Of a DNA stretch of 5,766 nucleotides, positions 1 to 5,268 are shown one piece after another. This DNA is from Candidatus Aminicenantota bacterium (GTDB lineage Bacteria; Acidobacteriota; Aminicenantia; UBA2199). The notes under the pieces are model-generated. The model worked only from the letters and a program-made list of their open reading frames with translations, ran no database searches and was not told the DNA's origin. Location of the stretch: the NCBI GenBank assembly GCA_020355945.1, contig CP070627.1, forward strand, positions 4,855,065-4,860,830. Reading direction: 5' to 3'. Numbering within the stretch: position 1 is the first letter of the stretch; every line of letters starts with the position of its first letter. Position numbers and translations under genes: made by a program.

Positions 1-905
1 GAAGCAGCATAATGAAGGGGCGTCCACCCGTCTTTGTCCTTGAAATCAGGATCAAATCCCTTCTTAACCAAAGATTTAAGGATTTCCACGGAACCACCGG
101 CAGCAGCGGAATTAACCAGGGTTTGATGCTTATCTTTCAGTTTTTCCAGGTCCAATCCGTCTTTTATTAAATATTGATAAAGTCTGTATAAATTGTTTTC
201 AGCAGCGAACCATAAGGATGTCAATTTCTTATCCCCAGGTATTACTGACTTTTTTTCCACCAGGAAATTAACCACATCCTTGAATCCCCGCCAGGCTGCC
301 AGGATAAGTGCCGTGCTATTGTATTTATCCCGGGCATTGATATCGGCCCCCTTATCCACCAGGATTTTAATAATTTCCAGGTTTCCACTTTCGCGCGCAG
401 TGGCAATTAACGGTGTTCTTTTGTATTCATTTCTTGCATCCGGTTCAGCTCCCTGTCCTAACAGGTACCGGACAACAGCCGGATAGCCCCGCTCACAGGC
501 CAGGTGCAGTGGGGTATTTCCGAATGAAGCGCCCTGGTTAATGGACTTTGAACCTTTCGCCAGCAATATTTTGAGCAGTTCAAGGTTGCCGGAGGCCGCG
601 GCATTGTGCAGCGGTGTGGTTTGATTTTCATCCTTCGGGTCAAGGTCCGCCCCTCTTTTGATCAATAACCGGGCCACGTTGTTTTTACCGGATCGGCTGG
701 CATGGTGCAAGGGGGTTTTCCCGTTGGAATCAGCGCGATTTAGTTGACCGGGGTCGCTTTCCAGGATTTCAATCACCCTGTCTAGATTCCCTTCTTTGGC
801 GGCGTCATGAATTTCGTCAGCTACCAACAAAAAATGGCTCCCAAAGAATAGAATCACTGGAATCATAATCCCAAATAAGATTCTTTCAATCATTTTTTTG
901 TTCAT
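1..905 (-). CDS. Exported ankyrin-repeat protein, 3' end beyond the window
   Basis: The frame stays open from the ATG at 905-903 to the left edge, giving 301 residues with no stop, so the C-terminus is missing. Residues 1-29 look like a signal peptide: a Lys/Arg-rich start, a hydrophobic stretch at about 9-28 and a likely cleavage after A29. The rest is a run of about eight 33-residue ankyrin repeats starting near residue 31. TPLH hallmarks are clear at about 64, 97 and 131, TPLI is at 164, and a last TPLH at 295 is cut by the edge. Repeats at about 198-292 are degenerate. Ankyrin repeats bind proteins and have no catalysis of their own. An AAGGAG site lies 6 nt before the chosen ATG; an in-frame ATG four codons later is worse placed. 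It is the last visible gene of the operon, 31 nt after the TPR-propeller gene. Its target is unknown, and a different C-terminal domain beyond the edge is possible. Confidence 0.9.
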   Translation of the reverse strand, partial: MNKKMIERILFGIMIPVILFFGSHFLLVADEIHDAAKEGNLDRVIEILESDPGQLNRADSNGKTPLHHASRSGKNNVARLLIKRGADLDPKDENQTTPLHNAAASGNLELLKILLAKGSKSINQGASFGNTPLHLACERGYPAVVRYLLGQGAEPDARNEYKRTPLIATARESGNLEIIKILVDKGADINARDKYNSTALILAAWRGFKDVVNFLVEKKSVIPGDKKLTSLWFAAENNLYRLYQYLIKDGLDLEKLKDKHQTLVNSAAAGGSVEILKSLVKKGFDPDFKDKDGWTPLHYAA

Positions 906-911
906 GTTTTT

Positions 912-917
912 CTCCTT
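912..917 (-). promoter_or_regulatory. Ribosome binding site of the ankyrin-only gene
   Basis: AAGGAG on the minus strand, 6 nt before the ATG at 905. It selects this ATG over the second in-frame ATG 12 nt downstream. Confidence 0.8.
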
Positions 918-936
918 ATTAAACCTGAATTGCTCA

Positions 937-2226
937 CTATTTATCAGGTCTGAGACGTTCGACGAATTCGGAGCTGATCCAGTAGATGTCACCCCTATCA
1001 TGAAAGAAAATATATTTGCCGTCAGGCGAATAATTGGCGGCAAACGCACTTGCTGAAAGCCCATGTTCGCTTAATCTCACCGGTTTACTCCATACACCGG
1101 ATTCGTCAAGATATGCGGCAAAAAGGCCATATCCCTCTGTGACATCAAATAGGATGGTTCTCCCGTCAGGTGAAATGCTGGGATGGGCTGTCCTGGGGAA
1201 ATGGAGATGCAGATCCGCTAATCCTCCTCCCAGCGGCTCCAATTTTACAAAGACGCCGTTTTCAAGCGTCACTTGCTTGATGTGAGCATAGTTCTCCTTT
1301 TTTTTTGTGAATCTTTTTTCTGTGACATAAACTTTTCCATCTCGCGAGGAAGTTACAAACATCCCGAATCCTACATATTTTGGTTCCCCCCAACCATCAG
1401 CAGTTTTTTCGCATACGTATATGCCATAATCCCACGGAGCTTTTTGAAAACCTTTCGGTGTCGGTCGAAACCAACCGAAATAGAGCTTCTTACCATCCAG
1501 CGTAATATGGGGCTCATGGGCTCTGTAATTTCCTGTGAAAGCAACCGGCTCAGGCGCTGTCCAGCCGTTATCCAGCAGGCGGCAAACCATTATCGTCATA
1601 AAGTAGTTGAAATAAAATTCCTGGCCATCGGGTGAAAAAGTGCAACTGAAAGCATGTCCCAGCGCCCTGGAGACAATCCCGGGTGCAAAAATCTCCGCTG
1701 TCAAGCCGGGTGGCTTCTGCCCCATATATGGACCTTTCAAACCGGTCTGCTCGCCGGGTTTATATGAGTACTCACGTTCCCTGGCAACCCGTTCAAGCCT
1801 GCTGTCAAGCTCCGCAAGGATCCTCTCGGCAATAAAGTTATCCGGATCTTTATTTAAAACAATCTTGAAGTTTTGCTCCGCACATTCCTTGTCACCAGAG
1901 TACATGCACGCCTTGGCTAAGCCGTAGTATGTTTTCCACGATTCGGGGAACATTTCAACATTCAGTTTGAATACGGCAGAGGCGGCTTCAAATTTTTGCC
2001 TCTCAAGCAATTTGTTGCCCAAAGCATTGAATTTCCGTTCGCTGAAGTTATAGCCTCCGGGATTTTCACGCAGTTTGGCAAACATCTTCAGTGCAGTATC
2101 AAGTCCATGCTTATCTATTGCCGCTGCCAGGCGTTCCGCAGCGGAAGACTTCGCAGGCTGATCCCGGGCATTAATTATCATTACTGCCACCAGCACCAAA
2201 CTGATAATAAAAATTCGTTTTTTCAT
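937..2226 (-). CDS. Exported TPR protein with PD40/TolB-like beta-propeller
   Basis: This is a 429-aa protein. Residues 1-20 form a signal peptide (KKR start, hydrophobic core, likely cleavage after A20). Residues about 61-142 form two TPR-like helical pairs, with GNKLLE, a proline-serine-tryptophan turn near 94-97 and a second turn ending KDPDN near 126-130. A charged linker follows, then the GPYMGQKPPG...FAPGIVS box at about 165-186. A beta-propeller of the WD40-like/PD40 type (PF07676 kind) comes next, with SPDG-like motifs at about 199, 243, 295, 352 and 400 and a closing GDIYW at 412-416. PD40 propellers, as in TolB, are usually periplasmic interaction platforms; no catalytic motif is visible. 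The start overlaps the stop of the preceding gene by 4 nt (ATGA), which suggests translational coupling. Its TPR module resembles the one ending the esterase-like gene at the right edge. The domain call is firm, but the biological role is unknown. Confidence 0.92.
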   Translation of the reverse strand: MKKRIFIISLVLVAVMIINARDQPAKSSAAERLAAAIDKHGLDTALKMFAKLRENPGGYNFSERKFNALGNKLLERQKFEAASAVFKLNVEMFPESWKTYYGLAKACMYSGDKECAEQNFKIVLNKDPDNFIAERILAELDSRLERVAREREYSYKPGEQTGLKGPYMGQKPPGLTAEIFAPGIVSRALGHAFSCTFSPDGQEFYFNYFMTIMVCRLLDNGWTAPEPVAFTGNYRAHEPHITLDGKKLYFGWFRPTPKGFQKAPWDYGIYVCEKTADGWGEPKYVGFGMFVTSSRDGKVYVTEKRFTKKKENYAHIKQVTLENGVFVKLEPLGGGLADLHLHFPRTAHPSISPDGRTILFDVTEGYGLFAAYLDESGVWSKPVRLSEHGLSASAFAANYSPDGKYIFFHDRGDIYWISSEFVERLRPDK

Positions 2227-3089
2227 TTTGATTCCTCCGGCCTCATTGCTTCAATGATTTTAGCTGATACCCAGTAGATATCGCCATTTGTTTCAAAAAA
2301 AATGTATTTGCCGTTTCCTGAAACAATCGGAACATGGAATTTCCCGGGTAACTGATATCCTTTGCTCCAGTGATTGTCTTTTTGCAAAAAACTCACATAA
2401 GTGTGTTGAATCCTATCAAAAATAATGTAAGTTCCATCCGGGGAAATACATCCATGGGCTTCATATTCATCGGAGTTGATGCTGCCCTTTAATTTCTCAG
2501 GGTTTAAAAAATCGCCATTATCCCACTGGACCATGGCCAGGTCCCTACTGGTTTTTTTATCCCTTTCTGTTGTGAAATAAAAGGTTTTAAAATCAACAGA
2601 AGTCATGCAGTAGGCATTAAAAAAATATTCAGGTTCACCAAGGGTATCCCCCTGTTTTTCAATAATATAGGTACCCTTTTCAATTTGGGCTTTTTTTGAA
2701 CTCATGCGATAAAACAACAGGTATTTCCCGTCCGGGGTTACAAAAGGACCAAAATCCCGATATACACCGGAAAATGGTGCCACTTCCGGCTTGCTCCATT
2801 CCCCATTCTCCTGGCGTACAATCCATATGGCGAAGTGAGATTGAATATCCATTGTTTCCGAACGTGCGAAATAAATCTCCCTGCCATCTGATGTACAGGT
2901 AAATCCCATTTCAATATGGTCTTTTGTAGATACTATACCGGGAGCAAAAACCTCCGGTTTCATTCCCGGAGGTTTCTGGCTCAGATAGGGGCCTTTTAAT
3001 ACCGGGAAATCCGCTTTGGCGTTAAGGTTACCGCTTATAATAAATATGGATACACAGATCAAACAAAAACATGTTACAATTTGCTTCAT
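2223..3089 (-). CDS. Exported PD40/TolB-like beta-propeller protein without an accessory domain
   Basis: This 288-aa protein is a signal peptide followed almost directly by a propeller. Residues 1 to about 24-26 are hydrophobic and end in small residues (NLNA, then KA), fitting signal peptidase I cleavage; the cysteines at 7 and 9 do not form a lipobox. The box GPYLSQKPPG...FAPGIVS spans about 33-54. Five PD40-type motifs follow at about 63-76, 113-128, 159-174, 211-226 (a clean SPDG) and 252-267, and the protein closes with GDIYWVSAK at 269-277. It aligns along its whole length with the C-terminal parts of both neighbouring propeller proteins and so represents the minimal form of the family. 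It starts 11 nt after the stop of the ankyrin-propeller gene and ends in a 4-nt overlap with the TPR-propeller gene. Binding or scaffolding is the likeliest activity, and the ligand is unknown. Confidence 0.92.
   Translation of the reverse strand: MKQIVTCFCLICVSIFIISGNLNAKADFPVLKGPYLSQKPPGMKPEVFAPGIVSTKDHIEMGFTCTSDGREIYFARSETMDIQSHFAIWIVRQENGEWSKPEVAPFSGVYRDFGPFVTPDGKYLLFYRMSSKKAQIEKGTYIIEKQGDTLGEPEYFFNAYCMTSVDFKTFYFTTERDKKTSRDLAMVQWDNGDFLNPEKLKGSINSDEYEAHGCISPDGTYIIFDRIQHTYVSFLQKDNHWSKGYQLPGKFHVPIVSGNGKYIFFETNGDIYWVSAKIIEAMRPEESK
2233..2238 (-). promoter_or_regulatory. Ribosome binding site inside the upstream gene's end
   Basis: GGAGGA lies 6 nt before the ATG at 2226 and inside the last codons (Pro-Glu-Glu) of the propeller-only gene. 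Ribosomes finishing that gene would stop directly over the next start. Confidence 0.8.
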
Positions 3090-3095
3090 TTTAAT

Positions 3096-3102
3096 CTCCT
3101 TT
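3096..3102 (-). promoter_or_regulatory. Ribosome binding site overlapping the previous stop codon
   Basis: AAAGGAG, 6 nt before the ATG at 3089. Its first two A residues belong to the TAA stop (3103-3101) of the ankyrin-propeller gene, so termination and re-initiation occur within about 15 nt. Confidence 0.75.
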
Positions 3103-4774
3103 ATTTTAATTCTTCTATGACTTTTGCATCCACCCAGTAGATGTCCCTGGTATGGCCAACATAGAACAAGAATTTTCCATCGGGTGATATACCGGGAAAT
3201 CTTTCTGATTCTTCGGTATTTATCGTGTTTCCCGGGTTTATGGCATCTGACCAGGAATCATCAGCGTTCCTGGAACAAATATATAAATCTATCCCTCCTT
3301 TTCCACCCGGGCGATTGGATTCAAAAATGATGAAACTCTCATCCGGTGCTATATAAGGACCGATTTCAAATGCTCCGGTATTGATTTCATCGAGTCTTTC
3401 TCGTTTTGTATACTTTCCGTCAACTTTCCTGACACGATACAAATCAGTTGTAATGATGAAATAAATGGTACCGTCTTTTGTCACCGTGGCAAAACATTCG
3501 TCCTCTTTTGTATTAATAATGGGACTTAAAGGCTTTGCTCCTGACCAGGTCTTTCCTTTTTTTTCCAGGATCCAGATGTTCCGATCTTTTGGCTTTCCTT
3601 TTTTTTCCAGGGGTCTGTTGGAATTAAAGTAAATTCTTTTTCCATCAATGGAAAAGGAGGGATTACCATCATCATATTTACCGGAAAAGGGTGCAATTTT
3701 AGGTGGGCTCCATTTCCCATCTTCAATTTTCATAAAAAATATGGTTTGTTGACCCCTGAAATAGGCAGACCAGTAAACCTCTGTATAATCGGGCGAAAAT
3801 GCCGGGAAACTGTGTTCACCATATTCATTTGTGGATATAATACCGGGTGCAAACACTTCCGGTTTTAGTCCGGGTTCTCTCTGCCCCAGGTATTTTCCCC
3901 TCATTTCAGGGAATTGTCTTTTACCCGAATAGGCGCCTTTTTCAACCAGGAAATCTTCAACTTCTTTTTTCCCATTTTCTCGGGCAAAATGGATAGGGGT
4001 TCTGCCATCATTGGTTTTGACGTTTATATCATATCCCTTTTTAAGGAACAACCGGATAACTTCTTTATGCCCTCCCGCGGCAGCAAAATGAAAAGGAGTT
4101 TGGCCATATATGTTTTTCTCATCTACTTTTAACCCTTTTGATATCAACATCCTGATAAATTCGGTCAAACCACCCTTTGCTGCACTATGAAGGAGGGTAT
4201 TTCCGTATACTGTTCTGGAATTAAAATCGATGTTGTTGTCCTTTTCTAATATCATATCCACAATTCTTTGGATACCTCCATTCAATGCGGAATGTAATAT
4301 AGAGATGCTGGTGTAGATTTCTGTATTTAACTGTCCCCCCTTATCCATTATAATATCCACAATCTCCTTTCTCTCTGACCTTAATGCGAGGTTTAAAGGA
4401 GTATCCCCGGATTTACTCCTGGCATTCACCTCGGCGCCGTTGTCGATCAACAAACGTACAACTTCCGGTGGACTGTAATATGCCGCACCATGTAAAGGTG
4501 AAGTGCCTGTATCCTTTCGGATTACATTAACATCCGCGCCATGTTTGATAAGTAGATTAACAATAGCTGTATTCCTTTTCACGACAGCCCGATGCAGTAG
4601 ACTATTCCCATATTTGTCAAAAGTATTGGCCAGTTGGGCATCCTTTTCTAACAATATCTTAACCGTTTCTAAGTCGCCATTTTCAACGGCAATTGCTATG
4701 CCCTGAGTATCGGCAGATAAAACCAAACAATGAAGCATAAATATAATTATTATTAATGTCTTTAATATATTCAT
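3101..4774 (-). CDS. Exported ankyrin-repeat / PD40 beta-propeller fusion protein
   Basis: This is a 557-aa protein and the first gene of the four-gene operon. Residues 1-21 form a signal peptide with cleavage likely after A21. Residues about 22-280 hold eight ankyrin repeats, with hallmarks such as SLLH at 58, SPLH at 92, TPLN at 125, SILH at 158, TLLH at 193, TPFH at 226 and TPIH at 259. The box GKYLGQREPG...FAPGIIS at about 293-314 joins them to a beta-propeller. PD40-type motifs lie at about 323-337, 370-385, 427-442, 471-486 and 525-540, and DIYWV is at 544-548. SNRP segments at 385 and 486 are typical of the OmpA/TolB-associated PD40 style. Both halves suggest protein-protein or ligand binding outside the cytoplasm; no catalytic residues are apparent. 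The start is fixed by AAGGAG 7 nt upstream. The ankyrin half resembles the last operon gene and the propeller half resembles the next gene, so it looks like a fusion of modules that also occur separately here. Confidence 0.93.
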   Translation of the reverse strand: MNILKTLIIIIFMLHCLVLSADTQGIAIAVENGDLETVKILLEKDAQLANTFDKYGNSLLHRAVVKRNTAIVNLLIKHGADVNVIRKDTGTSPLHGAAYYSPPEVVRLLIDNGAEVNARSKSGDTPLNLALRSERKEIVDIIMDKGGQLNTEIYTSISILHSALNGGIQRIVDMILEKDNNIDFNSRTVYGNTLLHSAAKGGLTEFIRMLISKGLKVDEKNIYGQTPFHFAAAGGHKEVIRLFLKKGYDINVKTNDGRTPIHFARENGKKEVEDFLVEKGAYSGKRQFPEMRGKYLGQREPGLKPEVFAPGIISTNEYGEHSFPAFSPDYTEVYWSAYFRGQQTIFFMKIEDGKWSPPKIAPFSGKYDDGNPSFSIDGKRIYFNSNRPLEKKGKPKDRNIWILEKKGKTWSGAKPLSPIINTKEDECFATVTKDGTIYFIITTDLYRVRKVDGKYTKRERLDEINTGAFEIGPYIAPDESFIIFESNRPGGKGGIDLYICSRNADDSWSDAINPGNTINTEESERFPGISPDGKFLFYVGHTRDIYWVDAKVIEELK

Positions 4775-4781
4775 CTTATTT

Positions 4782-4787
4782 CTCCTT
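4782..4787 (-). promoter_or_regulatory. Ribosome binding site of the ankyrin-propeller gene
   Basis: AAGGAG, 7 nt before the ATG at 4774, in an A/T-rich and probably unstructured stretch at the end of the leader. Confidence 0.8.
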
Positions 4788-4794
4788 ATTTTTT

Positions 4795-4894
4795 ATAATT
4801 TTTTTACACTGTTGTGTTTTCTGATGGGTTGGTAAACAGGCACTGGCGAGGCAAAGTCAACTCCAATGTCACCTAAAATTATTTTTTTCACTGT
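4795..4894. repeat. Two direct copies of a T7-CACTGT motif bracketing the leader
   Basis: On the plus strand the first copy (4795-4812) reads ATAA, seven T, A, CACTGT. The second copy (4878-4894) reads ATTA, seven T, CACTGT. One lies just upstream of the ribosome binding site and the other at the predicted transcription start, running into the promoter palindrome. They could be protein-binding half-sites or simply A/T-rich coincidence. Confidence 0.4.
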
Positions 4895-4912
4895 GTTAAT
4901 ATATTAATACAG
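4891..4912. promoter_or_regulatory. Operator-like palindrome covering the -10 region
   Basis: This is an inverted repeat with 11-nt arms, CTGTGTTAATA and TATTAATACAG, with no spacer. Ten of eleven pairs match; the only mismatch is 4895/4908. The inner 12 bp, TTAATATATTAA, is a perfect palindrome. It contains the whole -10 hexamer and reaches the predicted start site, the usual position for a repressor operator. The regulator family cannot be named. The outer CTGT...ACAG recalls LexA boxes, but the spacing is 6 bp too long. Confidence 0.5.
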
Positions 4913-4929
4913 CGACACGGATTTGTCAA
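4901..4929 (-). promoter_or_regulatory. Sigma70-like promoter of the four-gene operon
   Basis: On the minus strand a perfect TTGACA (4929-4924) is followed by a 17-nt spacer and TAATAT (4906-4901, 4 of 6 matches to TATAAT). Immediately upstream, 4930-4955 is nearly pure A on the transcribed-direction strand, as in an UP element. Transcription would start near 4894-4895, leaving a leader of about 120 nt before the ankyrin-propeller start codon. This is the only convincing promoter upstream of the four genes. Confidence 0.65.
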
Positions 4930-4955
4930 CTTTTTTTTGATTTTTTTTATTTTAG
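4930..4955 (-). promoter_or_regulatory. A-tract UP-like element
   Basis: Two runs of eight A on the minus strand, separated by TC and followed upstream by more A/T, lie directly upstream of the -35 hexamer. Such tracts bind the RNA polymerase alpha C-terminal domain or bend DNA. The position supports the promoter call, but the composition alone is not specific. Confidence 0.45.
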
Positions 4956-4980
4956 TGCTGATTAATTTCCCGGAGAACGC
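4956..4980. other. Short spacer without identified signal
   Basis: This is the part of the 4775-5268 gene-free interval between the UP-like tract and the purine repeats. It holds no ORF, hairpin or promoter that I can support. Confidence 0.5.
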
Positions 4981-5043
4981 GAATAAAGAGAATAAAGAGG
5001 GAACGATAGAATAAAGAGAAAGAGGGGGCGGAAAGAGGGGGCG
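4981..5043. repeat. Purine-rich compound tandem-repeat tract
   Basis: GAATAAAGA occurs in tandem at 4981-4989 and 4990-4998, then again at 5009-5017. That third copy is immediately followed by two perfect copies of the 13-mer GAAAGAGGGGGCG (5018-5030, 5031-5043). The plus strand is almost all purine across the tract. The second 13-mer runs into the left inverted repeat of the adjoining element. There is no sign of coding. Confidence 0.85.
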
Positions 5044-5067
5044 GTGCGTGCAAACGTGCAAATTCGG
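5038..5067 (+). repeat. Left terminal inverted repeat
   Basis: The left arm of the MITE-like element. It contains two perfect tandem copies of CGTGCAAA (5047-5054, 5055-5062), so it has both inverted and direct symmetry. Confidence 0.65.
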
Positions 5068-5126
5068 AAGCTATTTCTTATAGGCCTCCGTCTTTTGTAA
5101 TCGTTAAGCTGGTATCTCATCGTGTT

Positions 5127-5145
5127 GGGCGTGGAAACCACGCCC
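5127..5145. repeat. Perfect 8-bp extragenic hairpin, REP-like
   Basis: GGGCGTGG, a 3-nt loop and CCACGCCC form a perfect G/C-rich stem. Read on the minus strand with its flank it is GTAGGGGCGTGG...CCACGCCC, the style of dispersed GTAGGGGCG palindromes seen between genes in several bacterial phyla (recalled, not searched). There is no T-run after the stem on either strand, so it is not an intrinsic terminator of the usual kind. It may instead stabilise the 3' end of the esterase-like transcript. Confidence 0.6.
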
Positions 5146-5150
5146 CTACC

Positions 5151-5178
5151 TTGACAAAAATATACAGACCGCTAATAT
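5151..5178 (+). promoter_or_regulatory. Possible rightward promoter inside the MITE-like element
   Basis: TTGACA (5151-5156), a 16-nt spacer and TAATAT (5173-5178) on the plus strand. It would transcribe toward and antisense to the esterase-like gene; no plus-strand gene lies downstream within the window. Hexamer quality is good, but the lack of a target makes chance likely. Confidence 0.3.
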
Positions 5179-5217
5179 TCCCGAATGCCCCGTTTTTCCG
5201 TCATTTTATCAAGACAT

Positions 5218-5249
5218 CCGCAAATTTGCACCTTTGCACGCATTGCCCC
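5218..5249 (-). repeat. Right terminal inverted repeat
   Basis: The right arm of the MITE-like element. On the minus strand it reads GGGGCAATGCGTGCAAA then GGTGCAAATTTGCGG. It includes the 10-bp palindrome GCAAATTTGC (5220-5229), which the left arm lacks. It ends 19 nt downstream of the esterase-like stop codon. Confidence 0.65.
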
Positions 5250-5268
5250 TTTTTGCTCCAAAATAAGA

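Larger units (their letters stand above)
5038..5249. mobile_element. MITE-like element with terminal inverted repeats, no transposase
   Basis: The ends are imperfect inverted repeats. The left end (5038-5067) matches the reverse complement of the right end (5218-5249) through GGGGC, TGCGTGCAAA, GTGCAAATT and CGG, about 27 matching positions with three mismatches and a 2-nt gap. Weaker similarity continues outward to about 5027 and 5259. The interior (about 150 bp) has no plausible ORF and carries a perfect 8-bp hairpin near its centre. This structure fits a small non-autonomous element or a folded repeat unit. No target-site duplication could be identified, so mobility is inferred from shape only. 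It separates the esterase-like gene from the operon promoter. Confidence 0.5.

Noticed and set aside
458..643. Minus-strand ORF of 61 codons inside the ankyrin-only gene
   Set aside because: It is in a different frame from the ankyrin repeats, which read without interruption through the same bases.
1291..1312. Frameshift at the long T run in the TPR-propeller gene
   Set aside because: The frame is continuous and the blades on both sides match the sister proteins, so the run simply encodes lysine-rich codons.
1273..1635. Plus-strand ORF of 120 codons, and similar plus-strand ORFs at 193-486, 1640-1927, 1996-2277 and 3914-4132
   Set aside because: Each lies wholly or almost wholly within a well-supported minus-strand gene, has no domain-like pattern and no good ribosome site; they are shadows.
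3526..3726. Minus-strand ORF of 66 codons inside the fusion gene
   Set aside because: Out of frame with an intact propeller; its proline/lysine-rich composition is that of a shadow frame.
4832..4860. Second promoter in the leader (TTGACT as -35)
   Set aside because: At 16-17 nt spacing the -10 position reads GTTTAC or TGTTTA, a poor match.
4891..4912. LexA/SOS box
   Set aside because: The CTGT...ACAG outer ends resemble it, but the spacing is N14 rather than the N8 between CTGT and ACAG in the E. coli-type box, and no SOS gene is present.
4981..5062. CRISPR array
   Set aside because: The units are 8-13 nt tandem repeats without regular unique spacers, and no cas genes are nearby.
5127..5160. 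Rho-independent terminator for the esterase-like gene
   Set aside because: The stem is good but no T-run follows it on either strand; the A-run at 5156-5160 would precede the stem in the gene's own transcript.
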